From positions 1 through 15,642 of the forward strand of contig JALVKK010000300.1 of assembly GCA_027033875.1 (NCBI GenBank): a DNA stretch of 15,642 bases. Direction: 5' to 3'. Positions 1 through 7,329 of this stretch are shown in pieces. Source of the stretch: Flavobacteriales bacterium (GTDB taxonomy: Bacteria > Bacteroidota > Bacteroidia > Flavobacteriales > Flavobacteriaceae). Under the pieces are notes generated by a model. The model was not told the DNA's origin. It ran no database searches and saw only the letters and a program-made list of their open reading frames with translations. Made by a program: the position numbers and the translations under genes. The stretch's first letter is position 1, and every line of letters begins with the position of its first letter.

Positions 1-830
1 CCTTCTCCGGATTTAACACCGTATTTACCGGCTTCTACCATTTTGATGAGTAACGGATTGGGTGCGTATTTCGGATTTTTAAAGCCGTCATACATTACAT
101 TCAATATCGCTAAACAGACATCTAATCCGATGAAATCAGCCAATTGCAATGGACCCATCGGATGTCCCATACCCAGTTTCATCACCGTATCTATTTCTGC
201 AACTCCGGCAACACCGTTATATAAAGTTTCTATAGCTTCGTTGATCATCGGCATCAGTATTCTATTAGCTACAAATCCGGGGTAATCATTAACTTCAACC
301 GGTACTTTACCGAGTTTTTTAGATAAATTTTCGATGGTTTGATATGTTTCATCGGATGTGGAATAACCACGGATGATTTCAACCAATTTCATAATGGGAA
401 CGGGATTCATAAAGTGCATACCTATCACCTTATCAGGTCGATTGGTAACACTTGCAATGGTAGTTATGGAAATAGAAGAGGTATTGGAAGCCAAAATGAC
501 GTTTTCCGGAGTCAACTCACTTAAATCTTTAAAAATTTTGAGTTTTAAATCGATGTTTTCCGTAGCCGCTTCTACTACTAAATCAACTCCTTTAACACCG
601 TTTTCCAAATTGTCAAAAGTTGTGATATTTTTTAAAGTTTGCTCTTTGGTTGTTTCGTCTATTTTTTCTTTTTTGAGCAAACGCATCAAGTTTTTGGTAA
701 TGGTATCCAAAGCTCTGTCCAAGGCACTTTTTGATACATCAATTAAATTGACTTCGTATCCGGATTGGGCAAACACGTGCGCAATGCCGTTTCCCATAGT
801 TCCGGCACCGATGACTGCTATTTTTTTCAT
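1..830 (-). CDS. hbd: 3-hydroxybutyryl-CoA dehydrogenase (3-hydroxyacyl-CoA dehydrogenase family), partial at C-terminus
   Basis: NAD(P)-dependent oxidoreductase that interconverts 3-hydroxyacyl-CoA (probably 3-hydroxybutyryl-CoA) and 3-ketoacyl-CoA in the cytoplasm, in butyrate-type fermentation or fatty-acid oxidation. Translating from ATG at 828-830 gives 276 complete codons, open to the left edge. The N-terminus carries the Rossmann motif GAGTMG (residues 8-13). The catalytic region reads GMHFMNPVPIMKLVEII, with His139 and Glu151 twelve residues apart as expected for the family's His-Glu dyad, and Asn142. The C-terminal helical domain includes MGMPMGPLQLADFIGLD, and the visible end is GVKSGE, a motif normally followed by GFYDY; so only about 10-20 residues should be missing. 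No neighbouring thiolase or crotonase is visible, so the physiological direction is open. It is divergent from pcm. The family is certain; the C4 substrate is inferred from the short single-function length. Confidence 0.93.
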   Translation of the reverse strand, partial: MKKIAVIGAGTMGNGIAHVFAQSGYEVNLIDVSKSALDRALDTITKNLMRLLKKEKIDETTKEQTLKNITTFDNLENGVKGVDLVVEAATENIDLKLKIFKDLSELTPENVILASNTSSISITTIASVTNRPDKVIGMHFMNPVPIMKLVEIIRGYSTSDETYQTIENLSKKLGKVPVEVNDYPGFVANRILMPMINEAIETLYNGVAGVAEIDTVMKLGMGHPMGPLQLADFIGLDVCLAILNVMYDGFKNPKYAPNPLLIKMVEAGKYGVKSGE

Positions 831-867
831 AATAAATTATTTAGGTTTATTTTTTTTTGATTGGTAA

Positions 868-875
868 CAAATTTA
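868..875 (-). promoter_or_regulatory. Candidate Bacteroidota -7 element upstream of the hydroxyacyl-CoA dehydrogenase gene
   Basis: On the minus strand this reads TAAATTTG, a full match to the Bacteroidota primary-sigma -7 consensus TAnnTTTG. It lies 37 bp upstream of the dehydrogenase ATG, predicting a leader of about 30 nt. No TTTG is found 19 bp further upstream, so the assignment rests on the -7 box alone. I found no equally good box on the plus strand for pcm. Confidence 0.5.
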
Positions 876-937
876 CGTTTTTTTATGGATTTTTCCTATG
901 AAATTGTTTAAATTAGAGCCAAAATTATTAGATAACA

Positions 938-1579
938 ATGAGAGATACACCGAAACATCAAGGTTTGCGTAACCAATTGGTACAAATACTTATCAGTAAG
1001 GGAATTAAAGATCAAAATATACTAACTGCCATAGCCAAAATTCCCCGGCATTTGTTATTGGAATCCGCTTTTGAGTTTCACGCTTACCAAGATAAAGCCT
1101 TTCCAATCGCCGCCGGACAAACTATTTCGCAACCTTATACAGTAGCATTCCAAACAATGCTTTTACAAATTCAACCGGGGGATAAAGTTCTCGAGATAGG
1201 CACCGGTTCGGGTTATCAAGCGGCGGTATTGCACAGTTTGGGGGCTAATGTATATACGATAGAGCGTATAAAAGAATTGTACCTCAAAGCCAAACAAAAC
1301 TTAGAAAAAATCGGGGTTAGACTCAAATACGCCGGTTATGGCGACGGATACAAAGGTTTACCTTTGTATGCACCTTATGATAAGATAATTGTGACGGCTG
1401 CAGCACCTTACGTACCGCAGGCTCTAATTGAACAGCTTAAACCCGGTGGTCGAATTGTTATCCCTGTAGGTGATGATATGCAAGAGATGAAACTCATTAT
1501 CAAAGATAATAATGGACAAATTACCGAATCATCACATGGGGCGTTTATGTTTGTACCGATGTTACAAAACAAAGAATAA
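938..1579 (+). CDS. pcm: Protein-L-isoaspartate O-methyltransferase
   Basis: Cytoplasmic repair enzyme that uses S-adenosylmethionine to methylate L-isoaspartyl (and D-aspartyl) residues in damaged proteins, starting their reversion to L-aspartate. The 213 aa length is normal for the bacterial family. The family signature AFPIAAGQTISQPYTVA covers residues 54-70 (the conserved active-site Ser is Ser64). The SAM-binding motif I, LEIGTGSGYQAAVL, lies at 85-98; an acidic residue ends the second strand (IER, 108-110); YGDGYKGLP is at 134-142 and IIVTAAAP at 150-157. ATG at 938 is the only sensible start and no strong Shine-Dalgarno precedes it. It is the sole plus-strand gene, divergent from the dehydrogenase and convergent with secDF, with which it shares the hairpin at 1582-1606. 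Confidence 0.97.
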   Translation: MRDTPKHQGLRNQLVQILISKGIKDQNILTAIAKIPRHLLLESAFEFHAYQDKAFPIAAGQTISQPYTVAFQTMLLQIQPGDKVLEIGTGSGYQAAVLHSLGANVYTIERIKELYLKAKQNLEKIGVRLKYAGYGDGYKGLPLYAPYDKIIVTAAAPYVPQALIEQLKPGGRIVIPVGDDMQEMKLIIKDNNGQITESSHGAFMFVPMLQNKE

Positions 1580-1606
1580 AAAAAGCTACCCGAAATGAGT
1601 AGCTTT
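1578..1606. terminator. Bidirectional rho-independent terminator between pcm and secDF
   Basis: A perfect 8-bp stem, AAAGCTAC (1582-1589) with GTAGCTTT (1599-1606), closes a 9-nt loop. On the minus strand the stem runs into seven T residues (complement of the A-run 1578-1584), an excellent terminator for secDF. On the plus strand it is followed by TTTATTAATTATTT, a weaker tail for pcm. It starts directly at the pcm stop codon and lies 26 bp past the secDF stop, as expected for a terminator shared by convergent genes. Confidence 0.85.
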
Positions 1607-1631
1607 ATTAATTATTTAAAAGTATTTCAAT

Positions 1632-4547
1632 TTATTTCTTTTTTTTAGCATTTTTTTCAGCTAAATCATACATGATTGGGGTGGCTATAAACAATGATGA
1701 ATAGGTACCGACTATAACACCGATTATCAAGGCAAATACAAAGCCCCTGATACTTTCTCCTCCGAAAATAAAGATAGCAATCAAAGTAACTAATGTCGTC
1801 AATGATGTATTCAAGGTACGAGACAGCGTACTATCTAAAGCTTGATTGATTTTTTTGTTCATTGCCCAAGTCGGATGTTCTTTAAAATATTCACGAATAC
1901 GGTCAAAAATAACCACCGTATCGTTCAAAGAGTACCCGATAACCGTCAAAATAGCCGCTATAAAGGCTTGATCTATCTCCATATTGAACGGGGCAAAACG
2001 CCAAGTCAACGAAAAGACGCCTAATACGACCAAAACATCGTGGAATACGGCGATAACCGCACCGGCACTAAATTGCCACTTCTTAAAACGGAATAAGATG
2101 TACATAAATACTACGAATAAAGAACCTAATACAGCATAAACAGAACCTTTTTTGATATCATCGGCAATGGTAGGTCCTACTTTAATAGACTGCATACGAC
2201 CGATTTTTTTGTTTTCGTCACTACTGATAAAATCGTCATAAGAATAGCCTTTGGGAAAAAATTGTTTCAAACCTTCATACAAACGTTCTTGTACTTCGTT
2301 ATCAACTTTTTCTCCTTCTTTATTGATTAAAAATTTAGTCGTAATTTTCAATTGATTATCACCGCCGTATTTTTTGACATCCGGTGCAAATTTGTTCCCT
2401 TTTTCATCAACAAACTTGTCTGCCAATGATTTACGAGCTTCTTCCACATTGATGTTCTTATCAAATGCAACGATATAAGTTCGTCCTCCAACAAAATCGA
2501 CACCCGGGTTCAAACCGTTGGTAAAAATGGAAATTAATCCGATTAAGATAATCGTACCGGATATAATGTAGGCTTTTTTTCTTTTCTTTAAGAAATTGAT
2601 ATTGATGTTGGTAAACCATTTGCGTGTAAAGTTGGTATTAAAGCTCAGTGTTTTGCCTTTACCGATATACCATTCGACCAATAAACGGGTAATAAAGATA
2701 GCCGTAAATAATGATGTACCGATACCGATTAATAAGGTTGTAGCAAAACCTTTGATGGGACCGGTACCGAAAAATAACAGAATCAAACCGGTCAAAGCCG
2801 TAGTAAGGTTAGCATCGATAATTGATGACAGTGCATTTTTAAAACCGTCATCGACGGCATCTCGTAAAGATTTACCTCGTCGCATTTCTTCACGAACCCG
2901 TTCAAAAATCAACACGTTGGCATCGACCGCCATACCTATGGTTAAGACGATACCGGCCAAACCGGGTAAGGTCAATACGGCATTCAAACTAGCTAAGATA
3001 CCGAATATAAATAAGATGTTCAAAATCAAGGCAATGTCAGAGAATAAACCGGCTTTGCCGTAGTAACCGAACATCCAGATAAAAATCAAAAGGAATGCGA
3101 ATATAAAGGATAATTTACCGCCTTCAATAGCTTTGTGTCCCAAAGATGGACCCACTATTTCCGATTGAACGATATCGGCTTTGGCAGGTAGTTTACCGGC
3201 ACGTAGTACGTTGGCTAAATCTTTGGCTTCTTCTAATGAGAAGTTTCCGGTAATCTCCGAACGACCGCCGGTAATAGGACCATTATGAACACCGGGGGCA
3301 GAGTAAACAATATTATCTAAAACAATAGCAATACCTGTTTTGTCGTTATAGGCTTGCGTGGTCATTTCTTTCCACTTTTTAGCACCGGCACCGTTCATTT
3401 GCATCGTAACGGCAGGGTTGCCGAATTGATCATAAGACGATTGTGCATCGACTATAACATCTCCGCTGATAGGCGGTATATTTTCTCTGTTGCCCTTGAT
3501 AGCGTACAAATAAACGACATCGCTTTTTTTCTCCGGTTTGCCCCAGAAGAATTTGATGTTTTTGAGTTCTGCCGGCAACATTTTTTTTGCTTCTTCATTA
3601 TTGAGCATTTGCTCAACTTTGTATTGATCTTTTATTTTGACCACGCCGACTCGCGAATAACTCCCGGGTTTTAAATATTTGAATAAAGTTTCTTTTTGCT
3701 CTTCGTCCACCAATAAAGTATCGACATCTTTTTTTGCAGAATCTTTTTTGACCGTTTGATTTTGTGCATAATAACGGTCTAATTGTTGCAGATAAGGTCT
3801 TATGTCTTGTGCGTTGTAGGCGTGCCAAAATTCCAATTGCGCCGTACTTTGCAAGAGTTTTTTTACCCGTTCAATATCTTTTGCGCCGGCTAACTCGACC
3901 AAGATTCGTCCCGATTTACCCAAACGTTGGATATTGGGTTGCGTAACACCGAATTTGTCAATACGCTTACGCAATACCTCAAAGGCACTGACCATCGCAT
4001 CATCTACTTTTTTATGGATAATCTTTTTAACCTCATCATCCGGCATGTTGAATTTGACTTCATCGGACAAATCGCGGTTGCCGAATATTTCGGGCGAACT
4101 TAATTTAACGGGGTTATCGGCTTTGCCGTTTATTTGATCAAATGCTTCAAAAAACAAATCTATATAAGGTTTGTTACTGTTTTTTTGCATTTCGCCGGCT
4201 TCGGTGAGCGCTTGATTAAAGATAGGATTTTTGGTGTTATTAGCCAAATTTTTCAAAATGTCTTTAACCGATACTTGCAAAATTACGTTGATACCGCCTC
4301 GTAAGTCCAGACCGAGATTCATCTCTCTGTCTTTGATGTCGTTGTAAGTGAAATCAGAGCCTAAAATACTGAAAACAGGTTTGTTTGATAAGGAATCCAA
4401 AAATTGTTTTTCCTTATTATAATCTCCTTCCGCATAAGCTTTAGCTTCTTTTCTGATTTGATTACTTTTAAATGTAAACGATAAAGTATAAATACTTATC
4501 AATCCTAAAATAGTAGCAAATACTATTACAAGTCCTTTATTTTGCAT
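1632..4547 (-). CDS. secDF: Protein translocase subunit SecDF (SecD-SecF fusion)
   Basis: Inner-membrane RND-type accessory of the SecYEG translocon; it uses the proton gradient to complete export of proteins across the membrane. The 971 aa chain is a full SecD followed by a full SecF. SecD part: a first membrane helix at about 5-24; LGLDLRGG at 78-85; a large periplasmic region to about 470 with QMNGAGAKKW near 383-392; then five helices including GMAVDANVLIFERVREE (538-554), in which Asp542 sits at the proton-relay position. SecF part: first helix about 660-677; GVDFVGG 682-688; helices from about 800; GYSLNDTVVIFDRIRE 871-886, with Asn875-Asp876. Twelve membrane helices in all. Residues 230-350 include a Lys/Asp-rich insert (about 265-285) before the SecD head. 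It has its own promoter and a strong terminator. Single-chain SecDF is usual in Bacteroidota. Confidence 0.97.
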   Translation of the reverse strand: MQNKGLVIVFATILGLISIYTLSFTFKSNQIRKEAKAYAEGDYNKEKQFLDSLSNKPVFSILGSDFTYNDIKDREMNLGLDLRGGINVILQVSVKDILKNLANNTKNPIFNQALTEAGEMQKNSNKPYIDLFFEAFDQINGKADNPVKLSSPEIFGNRDLSDEVKFNMPDDEVKKIIHKKVDDAMVSAFEVLRKRIDKFGVTQPNIQRLGKSGRILVELAGAKDIERVKKLLQSTAQLEFWHAYNAQDIRPYLQQLDRYYAQNQTVKKDSAKKDVDTLLVDEEQKETLFKYLKPGSYSRVGVVKIKDQYKVEQMLNNEEAKKMLPAELKNIKFFWGKPEKKSDVVYLYAIKGNRENIPPISGDVIVDAQSSYDQFGNPAVTMQMNGAGAKKWKEMTTQAYNDKTGIAIVLDNIVYSAPGVHNGPITGGRSEITGNFSLEEAKDLANVLRAGKLPAKADIVQSEIVGPSLGHKAIEGGKLSFIFAFLLIFIWMFGYYGKAGLFSDIALILNILFIFGILASLNAVLTLPGLAGIVLTIGMAVDANVLIFERVREEMRRGKSLRDAVDDGFKNALSSIIDANLTTALTGLILLFFGTGPIKGFATTLLIGIGTSLFTAIFITRLLVEWYIGKGKTLSFNTNFTRKWFTNININFLKKRKKAYIISGTIILIGLISIFTNGLNPGVDFVGGRTYIVAFDKNINVEEARKSLADKFVDEKGNKFAPDVKKYGGDNQLKITTKFLINKEGEKVDNEVQERLYEGLKQFFPKGYSYDDFISSDENKKIGRMQSIKVGPTIADDIKKGSVYAVLGSLFVVFMYILFRFKKWQFSAGAVIAVFHDVLVVLGVFSLTWRFAPFNMEIDQAFIAAILTVIGYSLNDTVVIFDRIREYFKEHPTWAMNKKINQALDSTLSRTLNTSLTTLVTLIAIFIFGGESIRGFVFALIIGVIVGTYSSLFIATPIMYDLAEKNAKKKK

Positions 4548-4586
4548 TCTCTTCTTTTTTTTTCAATTCATTTTTATTCTGACGGG

Positions 4587-4617
4587 CAAAGATAATTTTT
4601 TACCCTGTAATTTCAAA
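4587..4617 (-). promoter_or_regulatory. Bacteroidota-type promoter of secDF (-33 TTTG, 19 bp, -7 TATCTTTG)
   Basis: On the minus strand, TTTG (complement of 4614-4617) is followed by exactly 19 bp and then TATCTTTG (complement of 4587-4594). This matches both boxes and the spacing of the Bacteroidota housekeeping promoter (TTTG-N19-TAnnTTTG). Transcription should start near 4580, giving a leader of about 33 nt before the secDF ATG at 4547. It is the best promoter in the window and indicates that secDF can be transcribed independently of the upstream genes. Confidence 0.8.
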
Positions 4618-4641
4618 CTTTTTTATCTGTTTTTATGCTTT

Positions 4642-5205
4642 TCAAAAATTAAAAGCTATATTTATACCCGGATATTCCGAACGGGGTGTTTTTATGATAT
4701 TCAGCCCCAATTGTATTTTTTTGCGGGCATATTTGTACCGGATACGGTTTTGTTTGTCATCTAACAGATATTTTCCGTGTATCCAATCGTATAGAAAACT
4801 ACCGACAATCAGTGTAAGGGAACCGTATGCAACGACAAGGTCGCCGGTAGATATTTCTTTGTCCAAACCGGCAGTGTCCAACAATATGATTTTTGTCAAG
4901 GATTTATTGGTCAGCGACAAATAGCCCCAGCCGATATAGCCTAGCGTACGGGTACCTAAAATATAACAGCCTTTCTTTTTTTCACCGATTTTAAAGTGTA
5001 CGTGTCCGGGAAAAACACCTGCTATAAACATATCTTGCACTCGCAGGTCAGTACTCAATATCTTAAATTCCTCATAAGTCATCTCACCCGGAATTTCCGG
5101 TATATCAAAATTGGAATTTTTTTGATGTTTATAGACATCTAAATCCTGACCAGAGACTTTACAAGCAGTCAAAATGACGAGAACTAATCCGATTAAATAT
5201 TTCAC
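4642..5205 (-). CDS. Small exported protein of unknown function, putative lipoprotein, GTG start
   Basis: I do not recognise this 187 aa protein. Its N-terminus is a clear export signal: Lys2, a hydrophobic run (residues 4-12), then LTAC with Cys at residue 15, a good lipobox, suggesting a lipid-anchored protein. Cleavage after VSGQ a few residues later by signal peptidase I is the alternative. The mature part has a short hydrophobic stretch near 124-138 (VVAYGSLTLIVGSFLYD), a basic segment after it (KYARKKIQLG), and ends in NIAFNF, an aromatic C-terminus as in outer-membrane strands but too little to argue a barrel. The start is GTG (5203-5205): an in-frame TGA lies two codons upstream and there is no nearby ATG. 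A good Shine-Dalgarno supports it. It lies 36 bp downstream of the DUF349 gene, so co-transcription is likely. Confidence 0.75.
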   Translation of the reverse strand: MKYLIGLVLVILTACKVSGQDLDVYKHQKNSNFDIPEIPGEMTYEEFKILSTDLRVQDMFIAGVFPGHVHFKIGEKKKGCYILGTRTLGYIGWGYLSLTNKSLTKIILLDTAGLDKEISTGDLVVAYGSLTLIVGSFLYDWIHGKYLLDDKQNRIRYKYARKKIQLGLNIIKTPRSEYPGINIAFNF

Positions 5206-5212
5206 TTTTCAA

Positions 5213-5220
5213 CCTCTTTT
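5213..5220 (-). promoter_or_regulatory. Shine-Dalgarno that decides a GTG start
   Basis: On the minus strand this reads AAAAGAGG, 7 nt upstream of the GTG at 5203-5205. Most genes in the window have no recognisable Shine-Dalgarno, as is usual in Bacteroidota. This purine-rich match therefore stands out and supports GTG as the true start of the small exported protein. Confidence 0.6.
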
Positions 5221-5241
5221 TTGGATAAAACTTTCAACGAC

Positions 5242-7266
5242 TTAATATTCCAAAGAATTCAAATATTGCAATTTTTTCTTCCAAAATTGTAATATTTCTT
5301 TGTTTTTGTTGATATTTTTATCGACTTCCTTTTTAAACGGATTGTTATCGTCGTCCGATTTGATAAATAACATATTGTTTTCCAACTGTTCTATTTCTTT
5401 TAGAATAGTTTCTATTTTTTGACGAACATATCGTTTTTCGGAATCCAATTTGTGATAATTTTCTTCTTCGTAATATCTATCGATGATATTTTTAAATTTC
5501 AAAAATGACATTTCCCGTTTATCAATTTGTAATTTATCGTATAGCGAATTGATAAATTTGTTGAATTTGACATTGATATAATGCTTATTGTCAGGAACAT
5601 ATCCCAATTCTTTCCATTCCGCAACTATTTTTCTGATATCTTCAATACTATGGACGGCATTCTCATCTATTTCTTTATAATCTTCTTTGAGTTTGTTTAA
5701 ATATTCTTTTTTATTGATAAAATTTTGATATTCTTCATCTTTTTCAGAACGGATATGATTGTGATAGCGGTCAAAATAATAATTGCAAGCTTCACGGAAT
5801 TGTTGCCAAACTTTTTCGGAAAATTTTCGGGGGACGTGTCCTATTTTTTTCCATTCTTCTTGAATCTCTTTATATTTTTGAGTAGCGGTTTCCCAATCTT
5901 CACTATCTTTGAGTTCTTCGGCAATTTTGATCAAAGCCATCTTTTTGTCCAAATTCTCTTTTTGTAATTCTTTTAATGTTTTATAGAAATTATTTTTATG
6001 TTTATTAAAATCTTTGATAGTCGATTTGAATTGTTGCCAAATTTCTTCGCGATTTTTTTTAGGGACAAAGCCTATTTGATAAAATTGTTCTCGTAGTTCT
6101 TCTATTTGTTTAATTTTTTGCTGCCATTCTTTATGTGATTCGGGAATTTCACCGGTCAATGCTTTCAATTTTTCGATTATTTCTTGTTTTTTGACAAGAT
6201 TATCAGCAAATTCTTCTTTTAGTTTTTTGTAAAAATCACGTCTTTTATCGTGTATTTGTTTGGTAACGGCTTTAAATTCTTCCCATATTTTTTCGCGATA
6301 TTCACGAGCAACCGGTCCGGTTTGTTCTTTCCATTTTTTGTGCAATGCCTGCAATTCTTTAAAAGTACGATGGACATCATCGTCTTCCAAGAGTTTTTTT
6401 GCTTCGTCGATAATGGCTTGTTTTTGTTCCAAATTTTCTTGAAAAACTTTGTCGCGATAATCACGGTCCAAATCGAGCAGATCGTAAAAACGCTCTTCGT
6501 GGTGCTTAAATGTTTGCCATATATCGGTGTATTTGGTACGAGGAATCCCTCCTGCGGAATGCCATTGTTTTTGAATATCCTTAAATTTTTTGAAACGCTC
6601 ATCAAATGAATATTCAGTCGAATCGATGACTTGTTTAAGCTCTTCTATCAGGCTTTCGCGTATTCTTAGGTTAGCCTCCAAACGCTCTTGAATTTCTTTG
6701 CGGTAGGCTCGTAGTTTGTTTTTATAATCTTTAAAAACGTATTTTAATTCTTTTATTTCAGGTACATTCAAATTGATTTCATCGGCATCCGGATGCTCTT
6801 CTTTGAATTGTTTGGTGAGTTCGTAAACCTTGTCCTCAAAAGCCGTTTTGATTTCCTCAAAATGTCTTTTGATTTTTTGAACGGGATGGGTTTCCAGCAG
6901 TTTTTTTGCTTCACTCAAAAGGCTTGAAATATCAAAAGTCTTGTATGACAATAAGGGGATATTATCATCGTGCGGCGTTTCGTCTTTGTCTTTGTCTTTG
7001 TCTTCTTCTGACTCAGAAGCTACGTTTTGTTCTATTTCATCAACAACTTCCTCAACTGATTTTTCAGCTGTTTCACCGAGGTTTTCCTCATCTGTTTTCA
7101 ACGATTCGATAGGCTCCGTTTCTTCGAGTATTTCCGTGTTTTCAACAGTTTTGTTCGTTGATATGGTCGCTTCGGATTGTTTGTTACCTGCGGAATTGTT
7201 TTGAGTTTCCGCCGACTCATTCATTCCATCTGCAGGTTGCAGGTTATCGTCTCTTTCTTCTACCAT
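5242..7266 (-). CDS. DUF349 repeat protein, acidic N-terminus, predicted long helical rod
   Basis: Cytoplasmic protein of unknown biochemical role with five DUF349 (PF03993) repeats. From ATG at 7264-7266 it is 674 aa. Residues 1-105 form a low-complexity Glu/Asp/Ser/Thr-rich tail that includes a DKDKDKDE run (about 89-96). The remainder is charged helix. The repeats are marked by W/F-x(4)-G-x-[VI]-P-x(6-8)-W-x2-F cores: QWHSAGGIPR (about 234), KWKEQTGPVAR (312), QFYQIGFVPK (394), EWKKIGHVPR (471) and EWKELGYVPD (550), spaced roughly 75-80 residues. A basic, coiled-coil-like tail ends in NSLEY. There is no signal peptide or membrane helix. An in-frame TTG at 7309-7311 would add 15 residues (MLNFAFKK...); I prefer the ATG because the extension is unlike the acidic tail and a possible promoter lies within it. 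It lies downstream of aroE, probably in the same transcription unit. Confidence 0.88.
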   Translation of the reverse strand: MVEERDDNLQPADGMNESAETQNNSAGNKQSEATISTNKTVENTEILEETEPIESLKTDEENLGETAEKSVEEVVDEIEQNVASESEEDKDKDKDETPHDDNIPLLSYKTFDISSLLSEAKKLLETHPVQKIKRHFEEIKTAFEDKVYELTKQFKEEHPDADEINLNVPEIKELKYVFKDYKNKLRAYRKEIQERLEANLRIRESLIEELKQVIDSTEYSFDERFKKFKDIQKQWHSAGGIPRTKYTDIWQTFKHHEERFYDLLDLDRDYRDKVFQENLEQKQAIIDEAKKLLEDDDVHRTFKELQALHKKWKEQTGPVAREYREKIWEEFKAVTKQIHDKRRDFYKKLKEEFADNLVKKQEIIEKLKALTGEIPESHKEWQQKIKQIEELREQFYQIGFVPKKNREEIWQQFKSTIKDFNKHKNNFYKTLKELQKENLDKKMALIKIAEELKDSEDWETATQKYKEIQEEWKKIGHVPRKFSEKVWQQFREACNYYFDRYHNHIRSEKDEEYQNFINKKEYLNKLKEDYKEIDENAVHSIEDIRKIVAEWKELGYVPDNKHYINVKFNKFINSLYDKLQIDKREMSFLKFKNIIDRYYEEENYHKLDSEKRYVRQKIETILKEIEQLENNMLFIKSDDDNNPFKKEVDKNINKNKEILQFWKKKLQYLNSLEY
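6982..7003 (-). repeat. In-frame hexanucleotide repeat inside the DUF349 gene
   Basis: The plus strand reads GTCTTT repeated three times plus GTCT, which on the coding strand encodes the DKDKDKD part of the acidic tail. Because the unit is six bases, gain or loss of copies changes the tail by two residues without a frameshift. Confidence 0.7.
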
Positions 7267-7299
7267 AATAGTAAATTTACCGGTTATTTTTTTAAAAGC

Positions 7300-7329
7300 G
7301 AAATTTAACAATTTTTTTTGAATTACAAA
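7300..7329 (-). promoter_or_regulatory. Possible promoter between aroE and the DUF349 gene
   Basis: On the minus strand, TTTG (complement of 7326-7329, overlapping the end of aroE) is followed by 18 bp and TAAATTTC (complement of 7300-7307), one base off the -7 consensus with 1 bp less than ideal spacing. Transcription would start near 7293 and leave about 27 nt before the ATG at 7266. It favours that ATG over the upstream TTG. In such AT-rich DNA a chance match is quite possible. Confidence 0.35.

Noticed and set aside
373..867. 164-codon plus-strand frame at the left end
   Set aside because: It is antisense to the hydroxyacyl-CoA dehydrogenase, whose NAD motif and His-Glu dyad lie in the minus-strand frame.
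2596..3063. 155-codon open frame on the plus strand inside secDF
   Set aside because: It lies wholly antisense to the strongly supported SecD membrane domain, has no recognisable domain, and its composition is what the opposite strand of membrane-helix codons gives.
6219..6609. Overlapping open frames on both strands within the DUF349 gene
   Set aside because: They are by-products of the Lys/Glu-rich repeat coding; the DUF349 frame carries the conserved W...GxVPR cores through the same bases.
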